Shown: in pieces, positions 1 through 7,762 of the stretch
How positions within the stretch are numbered: position 1 is the stretch's first letter
How the letters are laid out: each line of letters starts with the position of its first letter
Assembly: GCF_024054555.1 (NCBI RefSeq)
Contig: NZ_JAMXLY010000043.1
Span: 1 to 32,087 of the forward strand
Direction: 5' to 3'
DNA: 32,087 nucleotides
Source of the DNA: Segatella cerevisiae
GTDB taxonomy: Bacteria > Bacteroidota > Bacteroidia > Bacteroidales > Bacteroidaceae
Notes under the pieces: generated by a model
Told to the model about the DNA's origin: nothing
The model's input: only the letters and a program-made list of their open reading frames with translations
Database searches by the model: none
Program-made: the position numbers and the translations under genes

Positions 1-72
1 CATACAGCCTTCGTAGTAATCCTTCAGTACTGACCGTTGCTCTGCTTCCGTAAATTCGTAATATTTTTTCAT
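1..72 (-). CDS. 5' end of an unidentified gene (partial)
   Basis: Reading the minus strand from an ATG at 72-70 gives 24 open codons that run off the left edge. The peptide begins MKKYYEFTEAEQRSVLKDYY. A charged, helix-forming start of this kind would suit a cytosolic or DNA-binding protein (for example a helix-turn-helix regulator or transposase subunit), but so few residues do not allow assignment. It is divergent from the susC at 270, with about 200 bases of AT-rich DNA between them. No signal peptide is seen. Moderately sure that it is a real gene start, because the ATG is followed by AAA codons and an uninterrupted frame; the function is unknown. Confidence 0.45.
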   Translation of the reverse strand, partial: MKKYYEFTEAEQRSVLKDYYEGCM

Positions 73-160
73 CTCTTTCCTGATTTAAATTTAACTTCTT
101 TAAGTCAACTTTTTCCAGGCTAAGACAGGATGTTCTATCGAACAAATCTAAAACTAAAAC

Positions 161-170
161 TATATTTTGC
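161..170 (+). promoter_or_regulatory. possible -7 promoter element for the first susC
   Basis: TATATTTTGC resembles the Bacteroidota -7 box (TAnnTTTG) with one extra T. No TTTG -33 box is seen at the usual distance, as is common for promoters that need an activator. A start near 176 would give a leader of about 95 bases. Weak support. Confidence 0.25.
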
Positions 171-247
171 ATAAATGAAAGGGTATAAATGAAAATACTT
201 TATTAAGTAATGGTTAATTTGTAATTAAAGTTATATTAAAATTAATG

Positions 248-265
248 TTTATTCAATGATTTAAA
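248..265 (+). repeat. susC leader box, copy 1
   Basis: The 18-base sequence TTTATTCAATGATTTAAA lies just upstream of this susC start and recurs exactly upstream of the other two susC genes (10927-10944 on the minus strand and 13252-13269 on the plus strand). It could be a translation-enhancing leader, a regulatory site, or the edge of a recombination or duplication segment. Confidence 0.7.
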
Positions 266-269
266 TTAT

Positions 270-3200
270 ATGTTCATGGAAAATGCTATATTAAAGTTCC
301 TATCCTTAGGATTATTTATCTTCTTGATGAGTTCTTCCGGGTATTGTGAGGCACGTGCTTCTGATGCTATGCGAATAGAGCAGCAGGCAAGGATGATCAA
401 TGGAGTCGTAGTGGATGAGAAAGGTGAACCTGTCATCGGTGCTACGGTGAGAGCCTTGGGTTCTACAGAAAAGGCTGTAACAGACCTTGATGGAAAGTTC
501 TCAATCAATGTCCCAACCGGAACCAGTCTGTCGATTTCCTATATCGGGTATAAGACACAGGTCTATAAGGCTGAGAGCAACTCGGTAAAGATACATTTGG
601 CGGAGGATAACAAAACCCTGAATGAAGTCGTTGTAGTCGGTTTCGGGACCCAGAAGAAAAGTGATCTGACGGGTGCAGTAAGTGTGGTTACGGGCAAGGA
701 CCTTGCCAACGCCCCCGTGACTAATGCCACCCAGGCACTGCAGGGGATGGTTCCCGGACTGCAGATCACACAAAGTAATGGTAGTTTGGAAGACAACCCC
801 AGTATTAATGTCAGAGGTACAGCTACTATCGGGCAGGGTACGAGCGGTTCTCCTCTTGTTTTGATTGACGGGATGGAAGGTAGCCTGAATACGATCAATC
901 CACAGGACATTGAATCAATCTCTGTTCTGAAAGATGCCGCCGCATCATCCATCTACGGTTCTCGTGCACCTTTCGGTGTCATCTTGATTACGACAAAGAG
1001 CGGCAGCAAGAACGGGAAAGTACAGATCAACTACAATAACAGTTTCCGATGGGGAAAGCCTATCAATATGAAACACATGATGAATTCCGTCAATTTTGCC
1101 AGTTGGATGAATGATACCTTTACCAATGGTGGAGATGGCGTATATTTTTCAAATGATATGATGAAGAATATCGTAGATTATGCCAATGCTAAGCCCATTG
1201 GGCCCGGAACTCGTCAGACCTCTGACGGACGGACGCTCTATGCCATATCTTCTGACAACGGTTCAACCTGGGCAGGTGGTTATGATACTGGTATAGATGA
1301 TGTGGATTGGTATGACGTGGTCTATAAGAATACGACTTTTTCGCAGTCCCATAATTTCAGCGCCAATGGTGGAAGCAATCAGCTGAACTTCTATACTTCA
1401 TTCAATTACCTTGATCAGGGCGGTCTGATGAATCTGGGTCAGGAAGGACTGAAGCGCTATAATGCCACTGCCAAGATCAACGCTGTGCTGACTAAATGGC
1501 TGACGATGAACTACTCCATGCGCTTTGACCGTGAGGACTACAAGCGTCCTTCAGCTTTGACAACCACCCTTTATAGTGACATGGCTCGTCAGGGCTGGCC
1601 GATACTGCCGTTGTATGATCGCAATGGTTTCTATTATTCTTCACCTTCTCCAGCCCTTGGACTTGCTACGGGTGGTGTTGATAAAACCCAGACAGACAAT
1701 ATCTACCATCAAATAGGATTTACCATTGAGCCGATTAAAGACTGGGTTACACATATCATCTTCAATTATCATATTAACTCCCAGAACAGGCATTGGGACA
1801 GCCAGCAGACCTTTAACCATGACGTGAACGGACAACCTGTGATCTATGGTACGAGTTCCAATGTTCATGAGGGCTATTATAAAGAGAACTATTACAATTT
1901 CCAGGCTTATTCTGAATATACCAAGTCTTTGCTTGAGAAGCATCATTTCCATATCATGGGCGGTTTCCAGGCAGAGGATTTGAGGCAGACCCAGTTTGGA
2001 CTTCAGACTAATGGCATCCTGATACCGGGCAAACCTGAGATTGACTTGACAAGTGGTTTGGGATATGATGGAACTGTAATTATGCCTGATACGAACGGTT
2101 CACGCAATGAGTGGACAACGGCAGGTTTCTTTGGCCGTTTCAATTATGATTACGACAGTAAGTACCTTCTGGAGGTCAATGTTCGTGATGACGGAACCTC
2201 GCGTTTCCGCCCCGGACATCAGTGGAAACTGTTCCCTTCCGTATCCGTGGGCTGGAATATCGCTCAGGAGAAATTCTTCCAGCCCCTGAACAATGTCGTC
2301 AATCTGTTGAAAGTTCGTGCTTCTTACGGATCTCTGGGGAATCAGAATACTAACAACTGGTATCAGACTTATCAGACCATGTCTGTCAGTTCTTCGGCCG
2401 GCGATTGGTTGCAGAATAGCGTCAAGCCCAATGTTGCTAGCGCTCCGGGACTTGTGTCTGAATCCTTGACCTGGGAGACGATTCAGAGTTATAATTTAGG
2501 TTTGGATTGGGGACTTTTCAATAACCGGCTGACGGGCTCTTTTGATTACTATGTCCGCAATACGAAGAATATGGTCGGCAATGCGCCTGAACTTCCATCC
2601 ATTTTAGGAACGGCTGTTCCCGTAACCAATAATACTGACTTGAGGACCTTGGGCTGGGAATTGGCAATTGGCTGGAGAGATAATCTGTCGAACGGCTTGA
2701 ACTATAGCATCAATTTCAATATCTCTGATTCACGTTCTAAAATTACCCGTTATCCGAATAATCCTACCCAGTCACTTTCTACTTATATCGAAGGACGCTA
2801 TATCAATGAGATCTGGGGATATAAGACGATTGGAATAGCCAAGACACAGGAGGAAATGGACAATCATTTGGCCACGTTGAAAAACGGCGGTCAGGATGCC
2901 TTGGGCAATAACTGGGGTGCAGGTGATGTGATGTATGCTGACCTGAATGGTGACGGGAAAATCTCATCGGGTTCCAACACGTTGAAGGATCACGGTGACT
3001 TGGAACTGATCGGCAACAGTACGCCAAGATATTTATTCGGACTGGATATGAATGCCAGTTGGAAAGGATTTGATCTCCGTGTCTTTTTGCAGGGTGTGAT
3101 GAAAAGGGACTGCTGGGTAGGCGGTACTTACCTCTTCGGTGCCACTTCCGGAGGTCAATGGTGGTCTACAGGCATATCCAAAGTGCAGGATTATTTCCGT

Positions 3201-3542
3201 GACGCGGATACCTGGTCCGTCAAGAACGGCTATGAAGCAGAAAACACGGATGCCTATCTGCCCCGTCCACTGTACAGTGATAAAAACTTGCAGACCCAAA
3301 CCCGCTATTTGCAGAATGCGGCATATATTCGTTTGAAGAATTTGCAAATCGGTTATACCGTTCCTTTGTCTGTCGTGTCTCGTTTCGGGATCACCAATCT
3401 GAGAGTCTTCTTCTCCGGAGAAAATCTTCTTACGGGTACAAAACTGGCTAAACAGTTTGACCCAGAGACAGTTTTCTCCAATAGCGGGAATGGTTATCCT
3501 TTATCAAAAACTTATTCTTTTGGACTTAGTGTAACGTTTTAA
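270..3542 (+). CDS. SusC-type TonB-dependent outer-membrane glycan transporter (copy 1)
   Basis: This is a SusC/RagA-family outer-membrane porin that takes up oligosaccharides, energised by TonB. Seen in the 1090-residue product: a signal peptide (about 1-32), a carboxypeptidase-regulatory-like beta-sandwich (about 43-115, with GEPVIGATV and SISYIGYKT), a TonB-box-like LNEVVVVGFG, a plug domain with VLKDAAASSIYGSRAPFGVI, and a long beta-barrel ending in the aromatic last strand YSFGLSVTF. The start is either ATG 270 or ATG 276. Alignment with the copy at 13283 favours 276, which gives the same 1088-residue length; the minus-strand susC starts at the position equal to 270. The stop is 11 bases before the susD, so the two form an operon. 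It is nearly identical to the susC at 13283-16549, with scattered differences, many of them synonymous. The family is certain; the ligand is inferred from the second copy's neighbours (arabinogalactan-like). Confidence 0.97.
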   Translation: MFMENAILKFLSLGLFIFLMSSSGYCEARASDAMRIEQQARMINGVVVDEKGEPVIGATVRALGSTEKAVTDLDGKFSINVPTGTSLSISYIGYKTQVYKAESNSVKIHLAEDNKTLNEVVVVGFGTQKKSDLTGAVSVVTGKDLANAPVTNATQALQGMVPGLQITQSNGSLEDNPSINVRGTATIGQGTSGSPLVLIDGMEGSLNTINPQDIESISVLKDAAASSIYGSRAPFGVILITTKSGSKNGKVQINYNNSFRWGKPINMKHMMNSVNFASWMNDTFTNGGDGVYFSNDMMKNIVDYANAKPIGPGTRQTSDGRTLYAISSDNGSTWAGGYDTGIDDVDWYDVVYKNTTFSQSHNFSANGGSNQLNFYTSFNYLDQGGLMNLGQEGLKRYNATAKINAVLTKWLTMNYSMRFDREDYKRPSALTTTLYSDMARQGWPILPLYDRNGFYYSSPSPALGLATGGVDKTQTDNIYHQIGFTIEPIKDWVTHIIFNYHINSQNRHWDSQQTFNHDVNGQPVIYGTSSNVHEGYYKENYYNFQAYSEYTKSLLEKHHFHIMGGFQAEDLRQTQFGLQTNGILIPGKPEIDLTSGLGYDGTVIMPDTNGSRNEWTTAGFFGRFNYDYDSKYLLEVNVRDDGTSRFRPGHQWKLFPSVSVGWNIAQEKFFQPLNNVVNLLKVRASYGSLGNQNTNNWYQTYQTMSVSSSAGDWLQNSVKPNVASAPGLVSESLTWETIQSYNLGLDWGLFNNRLTGSFDYYVRNTKNMVGNAPELPSILGTAVPVTNNTDLRTLGWELAIGWRDNLSNGLNYSINFNISDSRSKITRYPNNPTQSLSTYIEGRYINEIWGYKTIGIAKTQEEMDNHLATLKNGGQDALGNNWGAGDVMYADLNGDGKISSGSNTLKDHGDLELIGNSTPRYLFGLDMNASWKGFDLRVFLQGVMKRDCWVGGTYLFGATSGGQWWSTGISKVQDYFRDADTWSVKNGYEAENTDAYLPRPLYSDKNLQTQTRYLQNAAYIRLKNLQIGYTVPLSVVSRFGITNLRVFFSGENLLTGTKLAKQFDPETVFSNSGNGYPLSKTYSFGLSVTF

Positions 3543-3553
3543 TAACTAAAGTT

Positions 3554-5563
3554 ATGAGATTAGATCTTAAATTATTGGCTATCATATTTTTGAGTGGATT
3601 GTCTTTTACTTCTTGTGATGATTTTCTGGACAAGGAACCTCCTTCCTACATCACGCCTGAAGATTATTATAAAAGTGAAGATGAAGTCCAGGCTTGTGCC
3701 AACCAATTCTATTCCATTCTTCCTTCACATAGCGGATGGGGATACGGTACTTTCGGCAGTGACGACAATACGGATAACCAGGCTGATATGTCCGCTGACA
3801 ATAAGTTTGCCAAGGGATTGTGGCGTGTCGGCAATACCAACGGCAACTGGGCCTGGAGCAATATCCGCAATATTAACTACCAGTTGAATGCCATAATGGG
3901 CAGTTATAAAGCCAAGAAAATCCAGGGTTCTGATACAAAAATCCGGCAATATATTGGTGAAATTTATTTCTTCAGGGCCTATGCCTATTTTGACATGCTC
4001 CAGAAATGGGGCGATCTGCCCATCGTGACACAGTCTTTCCCGGACGATGACTCTATTCTTGTGGCTGCCAACAAGCGCCGTCCGTGCAATGAGGTCGCAA
4101 GGTTCATCATCAGTGATCTGGATACGGCGATGACCTATATGCAGGAGGATTTCGAACCCCGTCATACGAGGGTTTCTCCTAAGGTCGCCAATTTGTTCAA
4201 GTCCAGGGTTGCGCTGTATGAAGGTTCCTGGCTGACCAATTTTGCAGGAACGCCTTTTGTTCCCAATGGTCCGGGATGGCCCGGCAAGAACAAGGACTAT
4301 AACGCGGACTACAACTATCCTACGGGGAGCGTTGAGGCTGAAGCCAAATACTTTTTTCAGGTCGCAGCCCAGTCCGCCGAGGAAGTGGCCGAGAAATACA
4401 AAGGGAGTCTGGTGACGAATACGGGCAGTATACCTCAATCGACTGCAGATCCTGACAATCCCTATTTCAGCCTTTTCGGCAATACGGACATGTCAAAATA
4501 CCCTGAAGTTCTCCTGTGGAGGGAATACAGTAAGTCTTTGGGCGAAGAGAACAATGTCGAAGTCGCTATCCAGCACGGTGACATCGCTGCAGGATTGACC
4601 AGAGGTATGGTTGAATCGTTCCTGATGAAGGATGGCCGGCCCATTTATGCTTCCAATTATCAATATGAAGATACAACCTTAGCGTCAGTGGCCAAGAACA
4701 GGGATCCTCGGTTGACGATATTCATGAAAGTGCCCGGTCAGGTGAATGTCTTTAAGAACATGGATGCAACTTACGGGGACCATGCCGTTCCTGTCGAACC
4801 TGTTCCTAATATAACTAATCGAACCAGTGAAAATGGCTATAGTACAGGTTATACGATAAGAAAGGGCGGTACTTTCGATAAGGCGCTCTGTGCGAATGGC
4901 CAGGGATATACGGCATCCATAACTTTCCGTGCGACGGAGGCCTTGCTGAACTATATGGAGGCTGAATATATGTTGACGAAGGACATTAATGCCGGCCATA
5001 TCCTGGAATATTGGAAGATCGTCCGTCAGAAAGCCGGCTTTACGGGCGATGCCGTTAATCCGGAGGTCACCATCCAGGCTACAGACATGAGCAAGGAGAA
5101 GTTGGACTGGGGCGCTTACACTGCAGGGACATTGCTGACGGATAAGGTGCTCTATAACATCCGTCGGGAGCGTCGCTGTGAACTGATGGCGGAAGGTCTC
5201 CGCTGGATGGACCTCGAGCGTTGGAGATCCTTGGACCAGCTGATCAGTACGCCTTATCACATTGAGGGGTTTCATCTTTGGAATACGCCTATGGAGAAAT
5301 GGTATAACAATCTCGTGGCTAACGGTTCTTCCAGTTCCAATGCTTCGGAAGAATCCAGGAGCGAATATTACAGACCCTATGAGATCATTTCGACGAACAA
5401 TTCTTTCTATGACGGATTTACCTGGGCCATGGCCCAATATCTCCAGCCTCTTCCAATCAAGGAATTCCTGTTGACGTCAAGTGACAATGCTTCGATAGAC
5501 AAGTCACCGCTGTATCAGAATCCTTATTGGCCGACCACTCCTGATGAGCCTGCTGAAAAATGA
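3554..5563 (+). CDS. SusD-type surface glycan-binding lipoprotein (copy 1)
   Basis: This is the SusD/RagB-family partner that caps the SusC barrel and captures glycan at the cell surface. The 669-residue product starts with a lipoprotein signal ending FTSC, with Cys21 followed by acidic DDFLD, which fits surface export. The family's helical TPR-like core is seen in the IRQYIGEIYFFRAYAYFDML region and in the C-terminal RRERRCELMAEGLRWMDLER segment. It lies 11 bases after susC and has the same length as the copy at 16561-18570, so no indel separates them. Just after its stop there is only the decayed beginning of a GH43-like gene and then a terminator, so this copy has no enzyme genes attached. 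The ligand is probably the same as or close to that of copy 2, which is an inference from near identity. Confidence 0.97.
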   Translation: MRLDLKLLAIIFLSGLSFTSCDDFLDKEPPSYITPEDYYKSEDEVQACANQFYSILPSHSGWGYGTFGSDDNTDNQADMSADNKFAKGLWRVGNTNGNWAWSNIRNINYQLNAIMGSYKAKKIQGSDTKIRQYIGEIYFFRAYAYFDMLQKWGDLPIVTQSFPDDDSILVAANKRRPCNEVARFIISDLDTAMTYMQEDFEPRHTRVSPKVANLFKSRVALYEGSWLTNFAGTPFVPNGPGWPGKNKDYNADYNYPTGSVEAEAKYFFQVAAQSAEEVAEKYKGSLVTNTGSIPQSTADPDNPYFSLFGNTDMSKYPEVLLWREYSKSLGEENNVEVAIQHGDIAAGLTRGMVESFLMKDGRPIYASNYQYEDTTLASVAKNRDPRLTIFMKVPGQVNVFKNMDATYGDHAVPVEPVPNITNRTSENGYSTGYTIRKGGTFDKALCANGQGYTASITFRATEALLNYMEAEYMLTKDINAGHILEYWKIVRQKAGFTGDAVNPEVTIQATDMSKEKLDWGAYTAGTLLTDKVLYNIRRERRCELMAEGLRWMDLERWRSLDQLISTPYHIEGFHLWNTPMEKWYNNLVANGSSSSNASEESRSEYYRPYEIISTNNSFYDGFTWAMAQYLQPLPIKEFLLTSSDNASIDKSPLYQNPYWPTTPDEPAEK

Positions 5564-5640
5564 TGTAAAACAAACTATCTTTTAGTTCTAATATTTTATC
5601 TCCGTTTCTCTCCATTCGGTTTTATCTGGATGGAGAGATT
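5560..5640 (+). pseudogene. decayed remnant of the GH43-like gene start behind susD copy 1
   Basis: The first roughly 80 bases behind this susD align with the 5' end of the gene at 18567 behind the other susD: ATGATG overlapping the susD stop, then AACAAACTAT, TTAGTT and TGGAGAGATT at matching places. Here the second ATG is followed at once by TAA, so nothing is translated. After 5640 the similarity is lost. This marks how far the duplicated segment reached and shows that the enzyme gene behind copy 1 was lost. Confidence 0.7.
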
Positions 5641-5645
5641 TTTTG
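5607..5645 (+). terminator. intrinsic terminator after susD copy 1
   Basis: A perfect 9-bp stem, TCTCTCCAT (5607-5615) with ATGGAGAGA (5630-5638), is followed directly by six Ts (5639-5644). It lies inside the remnant of the GH43-like gene, so it appears to have arisen from former coding sequence. Confidence 0.8.
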
Positions 5646-5870
5646 TTCTTGTCTTTTCTTTGGATCACTTGGTGTTGTATATGTGGAAATAAGGGACTGT
5701 GATGATGAGCGGAACTGGATCTGAGGTTAACATTTAAGAAACTCATTGACCGGAATTCCTATTTTTAGCTTGTCAAACTATTTGATAAGTTGAAAATACA
5801 TAATAATTCTGTGATAGGTGTACTTTTGCCCTTATTATTAAACTTGGTCTTGGTGCAAGAGTAATAAAAA

Positions 5871-5907
5871 AGGCTGAATTCCTTGTAAGGAGTTCAGCCT
5901 AATTTTA
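5871..5907. terminator. bidirectional terminator between convergent operons
   Basis: Left arm AGGCTGAATTCCT (5871-5883) pairs with AGGAGTTCAGCCT (5888-5900), 13 bp with one G-T wobble and a 4-base loop. A run of As before it (5866-5870) becomes a U-tract for the minus-strand susC-susD transcript, and AATTTTAT follows on the plus side. It best serves the minus-strand operon ending at 5970. Confidence 0.8.
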
Positions 5908-5969
5908 TCCAGTGAAAAGTGTTTATCGGATAACAATGAAATTAACTATTCATCAGTTGTCTTTTCAGA

Positions 5970-7745
5970 TTACCAACCCGGATTCTGTGTAATCTTGGCA
6001 TCTGAGTTGCCGTCTATGTCAGCCTGAGGTATCGGCCACAGCGTCCACTTTGTAATCGGTTGCTGAGAGGCCTTGAAGTACCCCTTCCAATAAGGCTGGT
6101 CGACAATGTACATGGCATGGTCATTGATACTCTTGATACCGTCACTGCCCATTCTGAGAAGGGTCGCCCAGCGGCGTTCCTCGCCGTACAATTCACGTGC
6201 ACGTTCGTCAAGAATGTATTGTAGATTCATCTCCGATGCAGTAGCCATGACCTTGCACTGCGCACGTCTCCTCAGAATGTTGACGTCAGCTGCAGCGCCT
6301 GCCTTGTCGCCCTTGCGGAGCTTCTCCTCGGCACGGAGCAACAAGGTTTCTGCTGAGCGTACTGCATAACGGTCACAATACATATTGGAACGGTCACCAC
6401 CGTCAGCGAGATCATCATATCCCCAGTCGTCGACAGGAGCAAGTTTTGTCCATATTGGGAAGAACTCTGTAATCTTCTGAGAAGTGGCATCAAGCATGTC
6501 TATGCCGCAGGCCTTGCCGTACATTTTGCTCTTTGTGTCAGTGCAGACGAAGGTCCTCCTGATGTTGCAGGGCGCATTGCGGATATCACCATCATCGTTT
6601 TTCCAGATCTGCTCGATCACATAATCGGTAGGTGAATAAGTAGCAGTGCCACGACCGCCGAAATAGGCGCTGACGTTTCCGCCGGGATAGTCGGTAGTGT
6701 TGATGTTAGATGCCCAAGGACCTGCACCGCCCCCCACATTCTTATAAGCGGACCCCCATGTTGCATCACGCAGTACAGGGGAACCCTCACGTGGAGACGG
6801 TACATAGTTGTCACCGCCGTATTGATGATAGACCGTATAGTCGTTCTCTATCGTCCAGACTGCTTCTGTATTGCCCTCAGAATAATCGTAGTTGCCCTCC
6901 TGGAAGAGGTCGAAGAATACGTTGCCATCCTTGTAATAGGAGTCCACACCGTTCTTCGCGTTTCCGGAGACCGTCCTCGTGCCGAAACGGGAAGTCATCA
7001 GGGGATGCATTGTCATGACCGTATCGGCATAGGCGATGGCCGTATCCAACTGTGCAGCATTGTTGTCATTGATCGTAGCCAGGGCAAGGTAGGCCTCAGA
7101 GAGGAAATGGTAGGCTGCACCGCGAGCAACACGTCCTGCCTCTGAAGGATACTTGGGCAAGTTGGCTGCCGCACGCTTCAGGTCGTTGATCGCAAACCTA
7201 TATGTTTCTGCTCTTGAGGAGCGGCTGAAGTCGAGTTTTAGCGTATCGTAGAACTTGTCTACAAGGGGCACTCCTCCGAACATCTCGCCCAGCGACAGGT
7301 AGCCGTAGCCCCTGAAGAACATCGCTTGACCGTATATCTCTGCCTTCTTCTGCGCGTCGTCCCAAGTAATATTGGGAGAACGGTAACCTTCCAGGGTTTG
7401 ATTAGCAAAATTGACCAACTGATACATGGCATCGAATACCTTACTGGAAGAACTCGAAGTCGGCGACCAATTGGAGAAGTTACTGTAGCCATTGCCCGTG
7501 CAACGGAAATAAGGCGTGTCCATCACATCTGCACCAAGGCCACACCAGAAATTGTCGATCTGGTACCAGTAGCGGATATGAACGTAGAGGTTCGTCACGC
7601 ATGCATTGACCTGGTCAGCGGTATTGAAGGCATTGTCAGTCGTATAGATGGATTTCGGGTTCTCCTTGAGGAAGGCGTCGTCGTTACATGCTGTCATGGA
7701 CAACAGGGCAACGGTTGAAACCATTAATATATTTTTGATTTTCAT
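5970..7745 (-). CDS. SusD-type surface glycan-binding lipoprotein (minus-strand pair)
   Basis: This SusD/RagB-family glycan-binding lipoprotein has 591 residues. The signal ends SMTAC with Cys20 followed by NDD, then FLKENPKS, which is the usual SusD start. The SusD helices are seen at QAMFFRGYGYLSLGEMFGGV and near the C-terminus at ILDERARELYGEERRWATLLRM; the C-terminus reads PIPQADIDGN followed by QNPGW, a typical SusD ending. It is clearly diverged from the other two SusD proteins in the window (different length and little shared sequence outside family motifs), so it probably binds a different glycan or a different part of the same one. It lies 17 bases downstream of its susC and ends before a good terminator (5871-5907). 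No enzyme gene follows it. Confidence 0.96.
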   Translation of the reverse strand: MKIKNILMVSTVALLSMTACNDDAFLKENPKSIYTTDNAFNTADQVNACVTNLYVHIRYWYQIDNFWCGLGADVMDTPYFRCTGNGYSNFSNWSPTSSSSSKVFDAMYQLVNFANQTLEGYRSPNITWDDAQKKAEIYGQAMFFRGYGYLSLGEMFGGVPLVDKFYDTLKLDFSRSSRAETYRFAINDLKRAAANLPKYPSEAGRVARGAAYHFLSEAYLALATINDNNAAQLDTAIAYADTVMTMHPLMTSRFGTRTVSGNAKNGVDSYYKDGNVFFDLFQEGNYDYSEGNTEAVWTIENDYTVYHQYGGDNYVPSPREGSPVLRDATWGSAYKNVGGGAGPWASNINTTDYPGGNVSAYFGGRGTATYSPTDYVIEQIWKNDDGDIRNAPCNIRRTFVCTDTKSKMYGKACGIDMLDATSQKITEFFPIWTKLAPVDDWGYDDLADGGDRSNMYCDRYAVRSAETLLLRAEEKLRKGDKAGAAADVNILRRRAQCKVMATASEMNLQYILDERARELYGEERRWATLLRMGSDGIKSINDHAMYIVDQPYWKGYFKASQQPITKWTLWPIPQADIDGNSDAKITQNPGW

Positions 7746-7762
7746 ATCAACACAAAATTAAA

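Larger units (their letters stand above)
5564..5969. other. convergent intergenic region between two susD genes
   Basis: These 406 bases hold no credible gene. They contain the GH43 remnant (to 5640), a terminator at 5607-5645, about 170 bases of AT-rich sequence with no recognised feature, a -7-like box TACTTTTG at 5821-5828, and a bidirectional terminator hairpin at 5871-5907. Confidence 0.7.

Noticed and set aside
3725..5437. Long minus-strand open frames (237 and 250 codons) opposite susD copy 1, repeated opposite susD copy 2 at 16732-18282.
   Set aside because: They mirror the codon pattern of the near-identical susD genes, have no start context or known domains, and recur only because the sense genes are duplicated.
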